From: Vibrio gigantis | Lineage (GTDB): Bacteria; Pseudomonadota; Gammaproteobacteria; Enterobacterales; Vibrionaceae | Direction: 5' to 3' | DNA: 64,000 nt | Assembly (NCBI RefSeq): GCF_024347515.1 | Contig: NZ_AP025493.1 | Location: 930,001-994,000 of the forward strand | Program-made: the position numbers and the translations under genes | In this document: positions 1-9,155 of the stretch, in pieces | How the letters are laid out: each line of letters begins with the position of its first letter | Position numbering within the stretch: the first letter of the stretch is position 1 | Notes under the pieces: generated by a model | Database searches by the model: none | What the model saw: only the letters and a program-made list of their open reading frames with translations | What the model was told of the DNA's origin: nothing

Positions 1-125
1 TCCCCATTCAGGAATCCCAGACTCAAAAGGTTATTACTACCTAATCTGGGCTTATCGCAAGTTATTACGCCTTTCATCGCCTCTGACTGCCAAGGCATCC
101 ACCGTGTACGCTTAGTCACTTAACC
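1..125 (-). rRNA. 23S rRNA, 5' end only (runs off the window)
   Basis: The reverse complement begins GGTTAAGTGACTAAGCGTAC and continues with the conserved start of 23S rRNA (ACGGTGGATGCC). Only the first ~125 nt are inside the window. It is the third part of a leftward 16S-tRNA-23S operon. Confidence 0.96.
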
Positions 126-490
126 ATACAACCCGAAAGGGTCTCTGTTTTACTTTCACTTTTGAAAAGTGAAAACAAACTAGTATGGCAACTAACCAAG
201 GTTTTGGTTGTCATCAAGAAGGGTTAATTCTTGATAACTGTTTGCCGGACTCAATTTACTTTTTGTTTCCACTTTTTAATAAAAAGTAGAATCAAAAAAT
301 GAACAATCATTTCTGATCGTTCGAATACAAGACACTTGAATGTGTTTGTTGTGCTTATGCTGTTCTTATTAAATAAGAGCAGATAAACATTGAGAACTTT
401 TAAATTTGATTAACTTAATCACAGCCTTGAGCTGTTTGATTTCACTTTTTAAAGTGAAAACCAATTAAGTAATCAGTCAGCTTTCCAAAT

Positions 491-502
491 TGTTAAAGAG
501 CA
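491..502 (-). promoter_or_regulatory. boxA antitermination element in the 16S-23S spacer
   Basis: On the minus strand this reads TGCTCTTTAACA, the boxA consensus bound by NusB/NusE in rRNA antitermination. It lies between the last spacer tRNA and 23S, and a second copy is in the leader at 3019-3029. Confidence 0.75.
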
Positions 503-567
503 AGAGTTTTTAAAGCGTAAACTTTCAAAACCATTTTTAAAAACTCTCCGAAGAGAATGCTTAAAGA

Positions 568-643
568 TGGTGGGCGATACCGGGCTCGAACCAGTGACCC
601 CCTGCTTGTAAGGCAGGTGCTCTCCCAACTGAGCTAATCGCCC
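568..643 (-). tRNA. tRNA-Val (anticodon TAC)
   Basis: A 76-nt cloverleaf with encoded CCA. The anticodon loop CCTTACAAGC gives TAC (valine). It is the 3'-most of five spacer tRNAs and is identical in sequence to the tRNA-Val at 809-884. Confidence 0.97.
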
Positions 644-707
644 ATAAAGTTTCCTTTTGTCTTCACTTTTTAAAAAGTGAAAATAAAAGCCATTCTTATG
701 GAAGGAA

Positions 708-783
708 TGGTGGAGCTATGCGGGATCGAACCGCAGACCTCCTGCGTGCAAGGCAGGCGCTCTCCCAGCTGAGCTATAGCCCC
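708..783 (-). tRNA. tRNA-Ala (anticodon TGC)
   Basis: A 76-nt cloverleaf starting GGGGCTATAGCTCAG and ending in encoded CCA; the anticodon loop CTTGCACG gives TGC (alanine). It sits between two identical tRNA-Val genes in the rRNA spacer. Confidence 0.97.
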
Positions 784-808
784 ATATTTTTATTTCCTTG
801 GGAGGAAA

Positions 809-884
809 TGGTGGGCGATACCGGGCTCGAACCAGTGACCCCCTGCTTGTAAGGCAGGTGCTCTCCCAACTGAGCTAATCGCCC
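809..884 (-). tRNA. tRNA-Val (anticodon TAC), second copy
   Basis: A 76-nt tRNA identical to the one at 568-643. The ~18 nt beside its 3' end (tatttccttgggaggaaa) recur beside the next tRNA at about 891-909, suggesting the spacer grew by duplication or recombination. Confidence 0.97.
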
Positions 885-909
885 CAAATTTTATTTCCTT
901 GGGAGGAAA

Positions 910-985
910 TGGTGGGTCGTGCAGGATTCGAACCTGCGACCAATTGATTAAAAGTCAACTGCTCTACCAACTGAGCTAACGACCC
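910..985 (-). tRNA. tRNA-Lys (anticodon TTT)
   Basis: A 76-nt cloverleaf starting GGGTCGTTAGCTCAG with anticodon loop ACTTTTAATC (TTT, lysine) and encoded CCA. It is second after 16S in the spacer. Confidence 0.97.
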
Positions 986-987
986 AA

Positions 988-1063
988 TGGTATCCCGTAG
1001 GGGAGTCGAACCCCTGTTACCGCCGTGAAAGGGCGGTGTCCTAGGCCTCTAGACGAACGGGAC
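988..1063 (-). tRNA. tRNA-Glu (anticodon TTC)
   Basis: A 76-nt cloverleaf starting GTCCCGTTCGTCTAG with anticodon loop CCTTTCACGG (TTC, glutamate) and encoded CCA. It is the first spacer tRNA after 16S and lies only 2 nt from tRNA-Lys. Confidence 0.97.
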
Positions 1064-1152
1064 ACTGGATTGAAGAACTTGGGAGTTCTTCGTCTCTTTT
1101 ACTTTCTAAACCTAATCAATCTGTGTGGACACTCATCGTAAATATCTTCGTA

Positions 1153-2707
<1,555 letters not shown>

Positions 2708-3018
2708 AAAGTTTTGATTACCTAAACTAATAGGTGTGACTCAACGAATACTGACTTCAAAACTAATATTCATTCGCTCTTTTCGAAAAAGGAACGTGAA
2801 CATGTAATTCTAAAGCTATTACCATTCCAACAGAATGATAATGAATTGACTGTGCCAAATAACCCCTTTCCATAAAGAAAGTAATTATTCGTATTGGTCA
2901 CTCAGTTCATTGAAATCATTTTGTTACCGAAGTAACTGCTATTACGCTCTTTCGAAAAAGAACCAATAACGTTTTGATATTCATCAACGAGTGCCCACAC
3001 AGATTGATAGGTTTAAAT

Positions 3019-3029
3019 TGTTAAAGAGC
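3019..3029 (-). promoter_or_regulatory. boxA in the rRNA leader
   Basis: On the minus strand this reads GCTCTTTAACA, about 310 nt before the 16S 5' end, followed by ATTTAAAC as in enterobacterial rrn leaders. Paired short hairpins (GCTCTTTCGAAAAAGA types near 2777 and 2946) lie between it and 16S. Confidence 0.7.
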
Positions 3030-3081
3030 TTTGCTTATCGAAACTTTCTTTTTACAAAGAAACCCTTGAAAGCGGACGTGA

Positions 3082-3109
3082 ATTCTAGCGATTTAATCTT
3101 AAGTGTCAA
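3082..3109 (-). promoter_or_regulatory. rRNA promoter P2
   Basis: On the minus strand, -35 TTGACA (3109-3104), a 16-bp spacer and -10 TAGAAT (3087-3082). It is downstream of P1 and directs transcription into the 16S leader. Confidence 0.8.
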
Positions 3110-3197
3110 ACACTTTTTAAAATTAATTTCTTTCGAACTTTCCGTCTTACTGATTACTGCTGAAGCCTTGCGGCGTCTGCCGTGTCAGTGAGGCGGC

Positions 3198-3225
3198 ATT
3201 ATAGAGATCATCGAAAACATGGCAA
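3198..3225 (-). promoter_or_regulatory. rRNA promoter P1
   Basis: On the minus strand, -35 TTGCCA (3225-3220), a 16-bp spacer and a perfect -10 TATAAT (3203-3198), followed by a GC-rich discriminator GCCGCCTC. A short spacer plus GC-rich discriminator is typical of stringent-controlled rrn P1 promoters. Confidence 0.85.
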
Positions 3226-3326
3226 CCCCTTTTTTGATAAAAATTCAAAAAACTTGCTTAAGTGGATACTTTTACGTCAAAAGGTTCTTTCGTCGCTCAA
3301 AGCTCATACAATAATGGGCATATTGC

Positions 3327-3851
3327 TTAAAACTTTGCGACTAGATCTTTCGAAAAAGCCTCTATATCTAGCTCAATACTCCATTTCTCACTCAGTTCTA
3401 GGATGTTATCTAGCGATTGCTGAACTGTTTTTATCGTCAATGTGTTGTTGTCTAGGTCGTATACCTGTTTTTGCGTGGTGTAGTAGAAGTAAAGGATGGT
3501 CAGCGCGTCTCGGTCGCCTTGCTCAGCTTTGGGTTGAATACGCTTTAGCTTACGATAGATTTGATTATGGATTTGCTTAAGGTTCCATACATAAAGTGCT
3601 TCTTTGAAGTAATCATGCCCTTTTACACGACTCGCGATAAATGCATTCAATGCGACTGATAAGATCACACCTAATACGTTCAAGTGAAAATTACCTGTCG
3701 ATTCGCCAACGATTGATTGCCCTGAACCGAATAGGTCAATCAGTATGGTTCCGAATACAATGGCGAACACGGCGAGAGAACCAACCAACGAAACCAATAA
3801 CAGGTTCATCTTCTTTCTGTATTCTTCTTTATTGATCTTCTGTAACTTCAT
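3327..3851 (-). CDS. DUF3087 family membrane protein
   Basis: A 174-aa protein of unknown function that I recognise as DUF3087, a family seen in Vibrio and relatives. A basic N-terminus (MKLQKINKEEYRKK) is followed by two hydrophobic helices at about residues 16-38 and 55-73. The rest is a soluble, charged, mostly helical C-terminal domain (about 75-174), probably cytoplasmic. An AGGAAG ribosome-binding site sits before the ATG. The 3' end reaches to within about 100 bp of the rRNA P1 promoter and is read in the same direction. No function can be assigned. Confidence 0.8.
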   Translation of the reverse strand: MKLQKINKEEYRKKMNLLLVSLVGSLAVFAIVFGTILIDLFGSGQSIVGESTGNFHLNVLGVILSVALNAFIASRVKGHDYFKEALYVWNLKQIHNQIYRKLKRIQPKAEQGDRDALTILYFYYTTQKQVYDLDNNTLTIKTVQQSLDNILELSEKWSIELDIEAFSKDLVAKF

Positions 3852-4060
3852 CGACTACTTCCTTCTGCAAGTCACCTAATAATTTGCGCATACTATCTAC
3901 GTAAACATTGGGTCGCTTCAACCCTTACCATCTTGTAATGTGGTCATTCTCTATTTAATACGCAGAGTTCTTCTGATTGGCGCTATACGCAACTCTATTT
4001 GACTTCATTAATAGAAAAGAGTTACATACCGCCACAATTTTGGTTATTCATCAATTCATG

Positions 4061-4087
4061 TTGATAAAGCCCGCTTCGCTTTATCAA
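4061..4087 (+). other. perfect 10-bp hairpin in the 5' UTR of the TrmY-like gene
   Basis: TTGATAAAGC and GCTTTATCAA flank a 7-nt loop, ending 20 nt before the ATG at 4108 and just before the AAGG ribosome-binding site. No U-tract follows, so it is not a terminator. It could affect mRNA stability or translation. Confidence 0.55.
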
Positions 4088-4107
4088 ATACTGACAAGGT
4101 ACATTCC

Positions 4108-4707
4108 ATGCGTTCATTTGTATTACGCGCTCGCGCAGCCCCTACAGAGAGCAAACTTATCTTAGAAGGTGTTGGGCAAGATGCTCATACTGAGATTCTG
4201 GCTCATACTCTGATGAACACGATCTTCGTTGCTCAATCTCACCGTGAGAATGTCACCGTACACCTTGTATTAGAAAGTACTAAAGACTTTTCACGCACGA
4301 TTACATTCGATTCAAACGAAATCACCAACATTGGTGGCTTCCATGAGTCTGCATTGTTATCAGCGGTAGTAAGAGCGGTTGACGCTTCTCAAGGTATGAC
4401 AAAAGAACAGATGCGTCAGGTTGAACCGGGCATCACTGTTCGTACTATGAGTTTTGAGAAGCTCGTTAAAGAGCTAGCAGAAGACCACCAGCTGTACATG
4501 ATGGATAAGAAAGGCGACTTTATCCGTGATGCAGAGATTGCTGAAAACCCATGTTTCCTTCTAACTGACCACATCCCTATGCCGAAGAAGAGCTACAACA
4601 GCTTAAAGCGTCTGGGAACAGAGAAAATCAGTTTAGGCCCAAACATGTTGTTCGCTTCTCAGTGCGTTGTGTTAATCAACAATGAGCTTGATTTAAGAGA
4701 CTTCTGA
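4108..4707 (+). CDS. trmY: TrmY-family SPOUT pseudouridine N1-methyltransferase
   Basis: A 199-aa protein of the TrmY (DUF358) family. Archaeal members use SAM to methylate N1 of pseudouridine-54 in tRNA. The C-terminal part shows the SPOUT trefoil-knot elements: FLLTDHIPMP (about 150-160), then ISLGP and the hydrophobic strand CVVLINNELDL. The start is chosen by an AAGG site 8 nt upstream. It is a single-gene unit with its own terminator. Bacterial tRNAs normally carry ribothymidine, not pseudouridine, at position 54, so the substrate here is uncertain. Family assignment is strong; substrate is inference. Confidence 0.85.
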   Translation: MRSFVLRARAAPTESKLILEGVGQDAHTEILAHTLMNTIFVAQSHRENVTVHLVLESTKDFSRTITFDSNEITNIGGFHESALLSAVVRAVDASQGMTKEQMRQVEPGITVRTMSFEKLVKELAEDHQLYMMDKKGDFIRDAEIAENPCFLLTDHIPMPKKSYNSLKRLGTEKISLGPNMLFASQCVVLINNELDLRDF

Positions 4708-4737
4708 TTCTCTGCCACCACTTATTAAGCTACATCC

Positions 4738-4771
4738 CTTAAAACCCAGCCTTCCGTTGGGTTTTTTATTG
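4738..4771 (+). terminator. intrinsic terminator after trmY-like gene
   Basis: Stem AACCCA/TGGGTT with loop GCCTTCCG, followed by TTTTTT. It lies 30 nt after the stop codon. Confidence 0.85.
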
Positions 4772-4951
4772 CCTTATCCTCTGCATGACAATCTTTTTTA
4801 ACACATTGTAACCTGTAATCATTTCGCTATTTTCAGCTTTATTGCATTAAACCTCGGAGCAATGCCTCTCTCTAACTCATTCAATCTTATAAATTTCTCA
4901 TATCACTTCTATACTGATTCCAATCTTAATTAATCGTGTTAAAGGCAAAGG

Positions 4952-6154
4952 ATGAGCGTATTAACCGTATTCTTCTGTGGAACAGGATCCAACTCAGAAG
5001 ACAACAATCACAAAAACTATGTGTCTGGCGAATTGATTTCGACGTTAGCAAAGAATGCAACGGGCAGAGACATGATTGACTACATTCAAGTGGATGGGGT
5101 TGGTAGTGGCAATCAGAACGAGTGGTTGAAGCAAGGTAAGGACGACACCTATTCTGGAGTTAAGGGAACATTGTTGGGCAAAGGCATTGATAGCAATATG
5201 CGCCATGTTCTGAATATCTTGCGTGGAAACCAACAAGATAAGAATGACTACATGAAGCGAGCGAAAGGACTGCTCAGTGAATCTCGCCCTGCAAAATCGG
5301 CTTGGCCTTTTGCAACCAACCAGAAATATCAAGATTGGTTGAAAGATTCGCAAGAATTAGCGGCTGACCTGAAACACGGCATGGCAGCACGCCAGCAGAA
5401 CATCGCGATTGAGCGCCAAAGTAAACCGATTAGCCAAGTTAACATCGTGGGCTGGAGCCGAGGTGGTGTAAGTTGCTTTGAATTGGCGAACCGTATGCTC
5501 AAAGATCCCGAACTTAGCCATATTCCCGTCAACATCTTTGCGTGTGATCCCGTACCCGGCGGGATGAACGCATTCAAGGATTACAAATCACTCGGTAAAA
5601 ACGTTAAACAGATCGTGTGTGTTTTCGCGGAAGACGAACGCTCACTGGCTTTTAAAGCAAGAATGCCTCGCTTGTCCCCCTCAACTAAATACTACACAAC
5701 CTACATGCCTGGTCGACACGGCACTTTGGTAGGTAATGCCAATACGTCTGGCGGAAGCAAAGGTGCAGGATTACTTACAGGCCCCGGCCTTGTCACACGA
5801 GACTTCATGGAAAAGGTATTAACTGGTTGGGGAACGCAACTTAAAGCGAGCACAACATTAAACTTCTCCCGACAACGCATCATCGAGTTATACGAGCAGA
5901 TGCGCAGTCACGAAGAGTACTTCAATAAAATGCACGGCATGACTTACACCGCGAAAAACCGACTGCTATGGACAAGCAAAGACCGAATAGGTCAGCAGAG
6001 AGAGCGTCGCTACGGTATTCCAATGTATCGCTTTCAGTTCCCCGGCATCACTAACAATTATGGCGATGCAATTAATCGTCACCATTGTGATGTGTTAGCC
6101 ACTAATGCTTTCGCAGCACACGGTACTTCGGCGGCAATACCAAACCCAGTCTGA
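4952..6154 (+). CDS. DUF2235/Tle1-like alpha/beta hydrolase, possible phospholipase
   Basis: A 400-aa cytoplasmic-type protein without a signal peptide. The N-terminus VFFCGTGSNSEDN resembles the FDGTGN start of DUF2235 domains. A nucleophile elbow GWSRGG places Ser169 in a GxSxG context. Asp199 (FACDPVPGG) and His255 (PGRHGT) are plausible triad partners. This layout is shared with type VI secretion lipase effectors of the Tle1 class, but no vgrG, PAAR, adaptor or immunity gene is adjacent, so an effector role is unproven. It stands alone, ended by a strong terminator. Hydrolase fold likely; substrate unknown. Confidence 0.6.
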   Translation: MSVLTVFFCGTGSNSEDNNHKNYVSGELISTLAKNATGRDMIDYIQVDGVGSGNQNEWLKQGKDDTYSGVKGTLLGKGIDSNMRHVLNILRGNQQDKNDYMKRAKGLLSESRPAKSAWPFATNQKYQDWLKDSQELAADLKHGMAARQQNIAIERQSKPISQVNIVGWSRGGVSCFELANRMLKDPELSHIPVNIFACDPVPGGMNAFKDYKSLGKNVKQIVCVFAEDERSLAFKARMPRLSPSTKYYTTYMPGRHGTLVGNANTSGGSKGAGLLTGPGLVTRDFMEKVLTGWGTQLKASTTLNFSRQRIIELYEQMRSHEEYFNKMHGMTYTAKNRLLWTSKDRIGQQRERRYGIPMYRFQFPGITNNYGDAINRHHCDVLATNAFAAHGTSAAIPNPV

Positions 6155-6198
6155 TACGTATGGTTTGTTAAACTCATTTCAGGACGGAAAACCTAAGC

Positions 6199-6232
6199 AA
6201 AAAAAGAGCTCAACTAAGTGAGCTCTTTTTTA
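6199..6232 (+). terminator. intrinsic terminator after the Tle1-like gene
   Basis: Stem AAAAAGAGCTCA / TGAGCTCTTTTT with loop ACTAAG. The insertion sequence begins 6 bp downstream. Confidence 0.85.
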
Positions 6233-6291
6233 TCATCTTGTTCCGTCCTAAATATGGTTGACACATTTCCAACATGAAATTGGAGAGTGTC

Positions 6292-6693
6292 ATGAAAACA
6301 ACAAGTAGACGTACTCAACGAGATTATTCTCTTGCCTTTAAATTGGCAGTCGTAAGCCAAGTTGAAAAAGGCGAAATGACTTATAAGCAAGCTCAAGAAC
6401 GTTATGGGATCCAAGGGCGCTCTACCGTTTTAGTTTGGCTTCGCAAACATGGTCAACTAGATTGGTCTAAAGGAATAGAACAATCGAGAGCGTTAGGAGC
6501 GACTATGTCAAACTCTTCCTCAACTCAAACCCCAGAGCAACGAATCAAAGAACTCGAGCAGCAATTAGAAGAAACTCAGCTCAAAGCTGAGTTCTTTGAA
6601 GCGGTTGTAAAAGTCATGGATCGAGATTTCGGAGTCCGAATCTCAAAGAAGCGCAAGGCCGAGTTATTAAGGAAAAAACGGTCAGAAAGTTGA
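6292..6693 (+). CDS. IS3-family transposase OrfA
   Basis: A 133-aa protein starting at ATG 6292 behind GGAGAG; an upstream in-frame ATG at 6274 lacks a ribosome-binding site. Residues ~5-60 form a helix-turn-helix of the InsE/transposase_8 type (YSLAFKLAVVSQVEKG). A leucine-zipper-like stretch follows (EQRIKELEQQLEETQLKAEF). OrfA recognises the IS ends and supplies the N-terminal part of the OrfAB fusion transposase. The frame ends at 6693, overlapping orfB by 4 nt in the -1 frame, with an A6 run at 6673-6678 as a possible slip site. Confidence 0.9.
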   Translation: MKTTSRRTQRDYSLAFKLAVVSQVEKGEMTYKQAQERYGIQGRSTVLVWLRKHGQLDWSKGIEQSRALGATMSNSSSTQTPEQRIKELEQQLEETQLKAEFFEAVVKVMDRDFGVRISKKRKAELLRKKRSES

Positions 6694-7496
6694 CCGTTAC
6701 TAAAGCTTGTCACTTCATAGGTATTACAAGACAAGCTTTCTACAAACGCTGTGTTGCCGAAATTCATCAGACAAAGAAAGATGAATCTGTACTCGGTTTT
6801 GTGAAGGAGCAAAGGATGATGCACCCTCGTATAGGGACTCGTAAGATCAAGTATTTACTTGCTCAGAACGATATTGAAATCGGGCGAGACCGCTTATTCT
6901 CTCTGCTAAGAATGAATCGATTATTAGTACAGAATCGAAGGGCTTACCATCGAACCACAAACAGTAATCATCGCTTTTACTGCCATCCAAATCGAATCAA
7001 AGAAGGCTTAATACCGGAAGGACCAGAGCAATTATGGGTTGCCGATATTACTTATCTAGCAACGCGGCGTGGTAGTACGTATCTCAGTTTAGTGACGGAC
7101 GCTTACTCAAGAAAAATCGTGGGCTATCACATAAGTGATGATATGAAAGCTCGCACGGTCAAGCAGGCCTTTTTAAACGCGTTGAAAGAGCGGAAGAATA
7201 CAGGTGAGCTTGTCCATCACTCAGATCGAGGTGTTCAGTACTGCTCTGTTGAATACCAAGAGTTGCATCGACAGTATGGTGTATCTTGCTCAATGACTGA
7301 TGGCTATGACTGTTATCAGAATGCGTTGGCAGAGAGGATCAACGGAATACTGAAGATGGAGTATCTGTTGAATAAACCTAATGATTTAGATGAAGCAAAG
7401 AAAATGGTCGCTGAATCAGTAAAAATCTATAATGAATATAGGCCTCACACGGCTCTAAAATACAAAACGCCCGATGAAATACATCGAGCGTTTTAG
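6690..7496 (+). CDS. IS3-family transposase OrfB (DDE integrase domain)
   Basis: An rve-type integrase catalytic domain preceded by an HTH_21-like segment (LGFVKEQRMMHPRIGTRKI). DDE residues are visible: Asp in WVADITYL, Asp in HHSDRGVQY and Glu in NALAERINGILK. The only start in the frame before the domain is TTG 6690, but the frame is open upstream through the A6 run at 6673-6678. Production as an OrfAB fusion by -1 frameshifting is therefore more likely, as is usual for the family. No internal stop or deletion is seen. Confidence 0.9.
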   Translation: MTVTKACHFIGITRQAFYKRCVAEIHQTKKDESVLGFVKEQRMMHPRIGTRKIKYLLAQNDIEIGRDRLFSLLRMNRLLVQNRRAYHRTTNSNHRFYCHPNRIKEGLIPEGPEQLWVADITYLATRRGSTYLSLVTDAYSRKIVGYHISDDMKARTVKQAFLNALKERKNTGELVHHSDRGVQYCSVEYQELHRQYGVSCSMTDGYDCYQNALAERINGILKMEYLLNKPNDLDEAKKMVAESVKIYNEYRPHTALKYKTPDEIHRAF

Positions 7497-7574
7497 TCAA
7501 TCAAGTGTCAACCCATATCAGGACGGGTCATCTAAATCTTGTTATCAATCGGGTTATCTAGGAATCAGACCTGA

Positions 7575-8624
7575 TTAACCAAAGATGAAGCTGTATAGGA
7601 AACCTGCACCCATCGCCATGCTTAAGATAACGAATAAGAATGCTGCAATCATTTGGTTTTTGAAGATTGATTTAAGCAGGATAACTTCAGTCAAACTTGC
7701 ACCTGCACTACCAATGATCAATGCCATTACCGAACCTAGCGCCATACCTTTTTGTACTAAAGCTGCACTTAGTGGGATTACCGCTTCAGCACGAATGTAT
7801 AGGGGAATACCAATTACAGCTGCTACAGGAATCGCATACCACATACCTTCTCCAGCGTATTGTGCAATTAGGTCTGTAGGAATGAAGCCGTAGATGAATG
7901 AACCAATTGCGATACCCATCATCAAGTAAGGGAAAACTTGTTTGAAGTCTTTCCAAGTTGAGAGCCAAATTCTCATCCAACGGCTAGGCTCTTTCTTCTC
8001 TACGATTTCCACCGTCGCGCTTCCATCCGCTGAGCAGCATGAAACAGTCACTTGTGGCTCTTCCTTTTTAGAATCGCAGCAAGAAGTCTCTTTCGCCATT
8101 ACTGGTACAGCTTTATTAGGAGCCGAGTCACCACAACTAGTACCACAGCTTGAAGAAGAACCTGTTGATTCATACGCTTCTGCTTTTACGTAACGCTCAA
8201 AACCTAGTTTCTCTAGTGCATAACCTGCCACTACCGATACCGTCATTGCTACTAGGAAGTAGAACACAGCCACTTGCCAGCCGAACGTAATCACGAACAA
8301 ACCAATGATCACTGGGTTCAATAGTGGGCTACCGAATAGGAACACCATCATTGGACCAAAGCCCGCTCGTGCACGCAGCAACCCTTTTAAGAAAGGAATG
8401 GTCGAACATGAACAGAAAGGCGTAATCGCACCTAGTAACGCTGCTACTACATAACCCTTACCGTTACGTGAACTCAAGATAGACTGAATCTTTTCTGGTG
8501 TAAGAAACTCTTGCAGAATCCCAACAATGTAGCTGATCGCCAAGAAAAGGATGATTAGCTCTACTGCTAAGAAAGCGAACATATCAAGTGCGTCTTTTAG
8601 CATTGTTAACATTTCATTGCTCAT
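7575..8624 (-). CDS. ArsP/UPF0718-type permease with Cys-rich loop
   Basis: A 349-aa inner-membrane permease of the COG0701/ArsP family, some members of which export trivalent organoarsenicals. The start at 8624 is chosen for its GGAG site; a longer frame to 8675 lacks one. Two membrane halves flank a hydrophilic loop (about residues 155-220) rich in cysteines (SCGTSCGD, TSCCDSKK, VSCCSADG). The family TPFCSCSTIP motif is present in the first half. It is divergent from arsR-sigZ, with three identical dyads between, so metal(loid)- or thiol-responsive control is likely. Substrate is not proven. Confidence 0.82.
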   Translation of the reverse strand: MSNEMLTMLKDALDMFAFLAVELIILFLAISYIVGILQEFLTPEKIQSILSSRNGKGYVVAALLGAITPFCSCSTIPFLKGLLRARAGFGPMMVFLFGSPLLNPVIIGLFVITFGWQVAVFYFLVAMTVSVVAGYALEKLGFERYVKAEAYESTGSSSSCGTSCGDSAPNKAVPVMAKETSCCDSKKEEPQVTVSCCSADGSATVEIVEKKEPSRWMRIWLSTWKDFKQVFPYLMMGIAIGSFIYGFIPTDLIAQYAGEGMWYAIPVAAVIGIPLYIRAEAVIPLSAALVQKGMALGSVMALIIGSAGASLTEVILLKSIFKNQMIAAFLFVILSMAMGAGFLYSFIFG

Positions 8625-8682
8625 AATTAACTCCAAACTGGATTGAAGGCCGGACTCTATGAGAAAAGTAACCAAACCTTTA

Positions 8683-8702
8683 ATTTCGAATATTCTCGAA
8701 TT
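8683..8702. promoter_or_regulatory. ArsR operator dyad 1 (permease-proximal)
   Basis: TTCGA-N6-TCGAA at 8685-8700, extended by flanking A/T symmetry. It is the first of three dyads with identical core and spacing between the divergent permease and arsR genes. Confidence 0.65.
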
Positions 8703-8729
8703 ATAGAAATAAACCGTCGTAGATCAAGA

Positions 8730-8755
8730 ATTATTTCGATAAAAATCGAAATAAT
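8730..8755. promoter_or_regulatory. ArsR operator dyad 2 (central, longest)
   Basis: ATTATTTCGAT and ATCGAAATAAT are perfect 11-bp arms around AAAA. The core is again TTCGA-N6-TCGAA. It is centrally placed between the two divergent genes. Confidence 0.72.
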
Positions 8756-8819
8756 TTTCAAAGATATTATTTTTCAATAACTTAAACATTCATCACTTTA
8801 AAATTTGAATTCAGGCCAC

Positions 8820-8839
8820 ATTTCGACTAATATCGAAAT
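8820..8839. promoter_or_regulatory. ArsR operator dyad 3 (arsR-proximal)
   Basis: ATTTCGA-N6-TCGAAAT ends 19 nt before the arsR ATG, next to the ribosome-binding site. This position suits autorepression. Confidence 0.7.
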
Positions 8840-8858
8840 CAAATCTTGAGGAGTTAAT

Positions 8859-9155
8859 ATGGACTTAGAAGTCGTTGCAAAAGCACTTAAAGAGTTGGGG
8901 CACCCTATCCGCCTAAGTATCTATAAGAGTGTTGTAAAAGCTGGCTACCAAGGCATTGCAGTTGGCGGCCTACAAGAAGAGCTAAATATCCCTGGTTCTA
9001 CCTTGTCTCACCATATATCAAGCCTTGCATCTGCAGGACTAATCAGCCAAAGACGTGAGGGAAGAACCTTATTCTGCGTGGCAGAGTATGAATGCCTAGA
9101 AGGCGTGATTGGTTTCTTACAAGACGAGTGTTGCGCGAATGAACAGTGCAACTAA
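8859..9155 (+). CDS. ArsR-family metal(loid)-responsive repressor
   Basis: A 98-aa winged-helix regulator. The ArsR core is clear: KALKELGHPIRLSIYK (helix 1-2), then LNIPGSTLSHHISSLASAGL (recognition helix) and the wing QRREGRTLFCVAE. The classical ELCVCDL arsenic site is absent. Cysteines instead cluster at the C-terminus (DECCANEQCN), with one in the wing (FCV), suggesting a different thiol sensor site. GAGGAG precedes the ATG. It overlaps sigZ by 17 nt, so the two are probably translationally coupled. It is the likely binder of the three TTCGA-N6-TCGAA dyads upstream. Confidence 0.88.
   Translation: MDLEVVAKALKELGHPIRLSIYKSVVKAGYQGIAVGGLQEELNIPGSTLSHHISSLASAGLISQRREGRTLFCVAEYECLEGVIGFLQDECCANEQCN

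Larger units (their letters stand above)
6239..7530 (+). mobile_element. complete IS3-family insertion sequence, ~1292 bp
   Basis: The terminal inverted repeats share CCGTCCT and GGTTGACAC blocks at the same spacing: left end TGTTCCGTCC, right end (reverse complement) TGACCCGTCC. Ends are TG...CA. A 3-bp direct repeat TCT at 6236-6238 and 7531-7533 fits a target duplication. It holds orfA and orfB in -1 overlapping frames, as in the IS3 family. The frames are open and the DDE residues intact, so the element looks potentially active. It is inserted between a terminator and the 3' end of the ArsP-like permease and disrupts no gene. Confidence 0.92.

Noticed and set aside
3182..3580. 132-aa plus-strand ORF opposite the DUF3087 gene
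   Set aside because: It overlaps the rRNA P1 promoter and is antisense to a recognisable gene; it has no family features.
8625..8675. N-terminal extension of the ArsP-like permease
   Set aside because: The start at 8624 has a GGAG ribosome-binding site; the extension has none and runs into the operator region.
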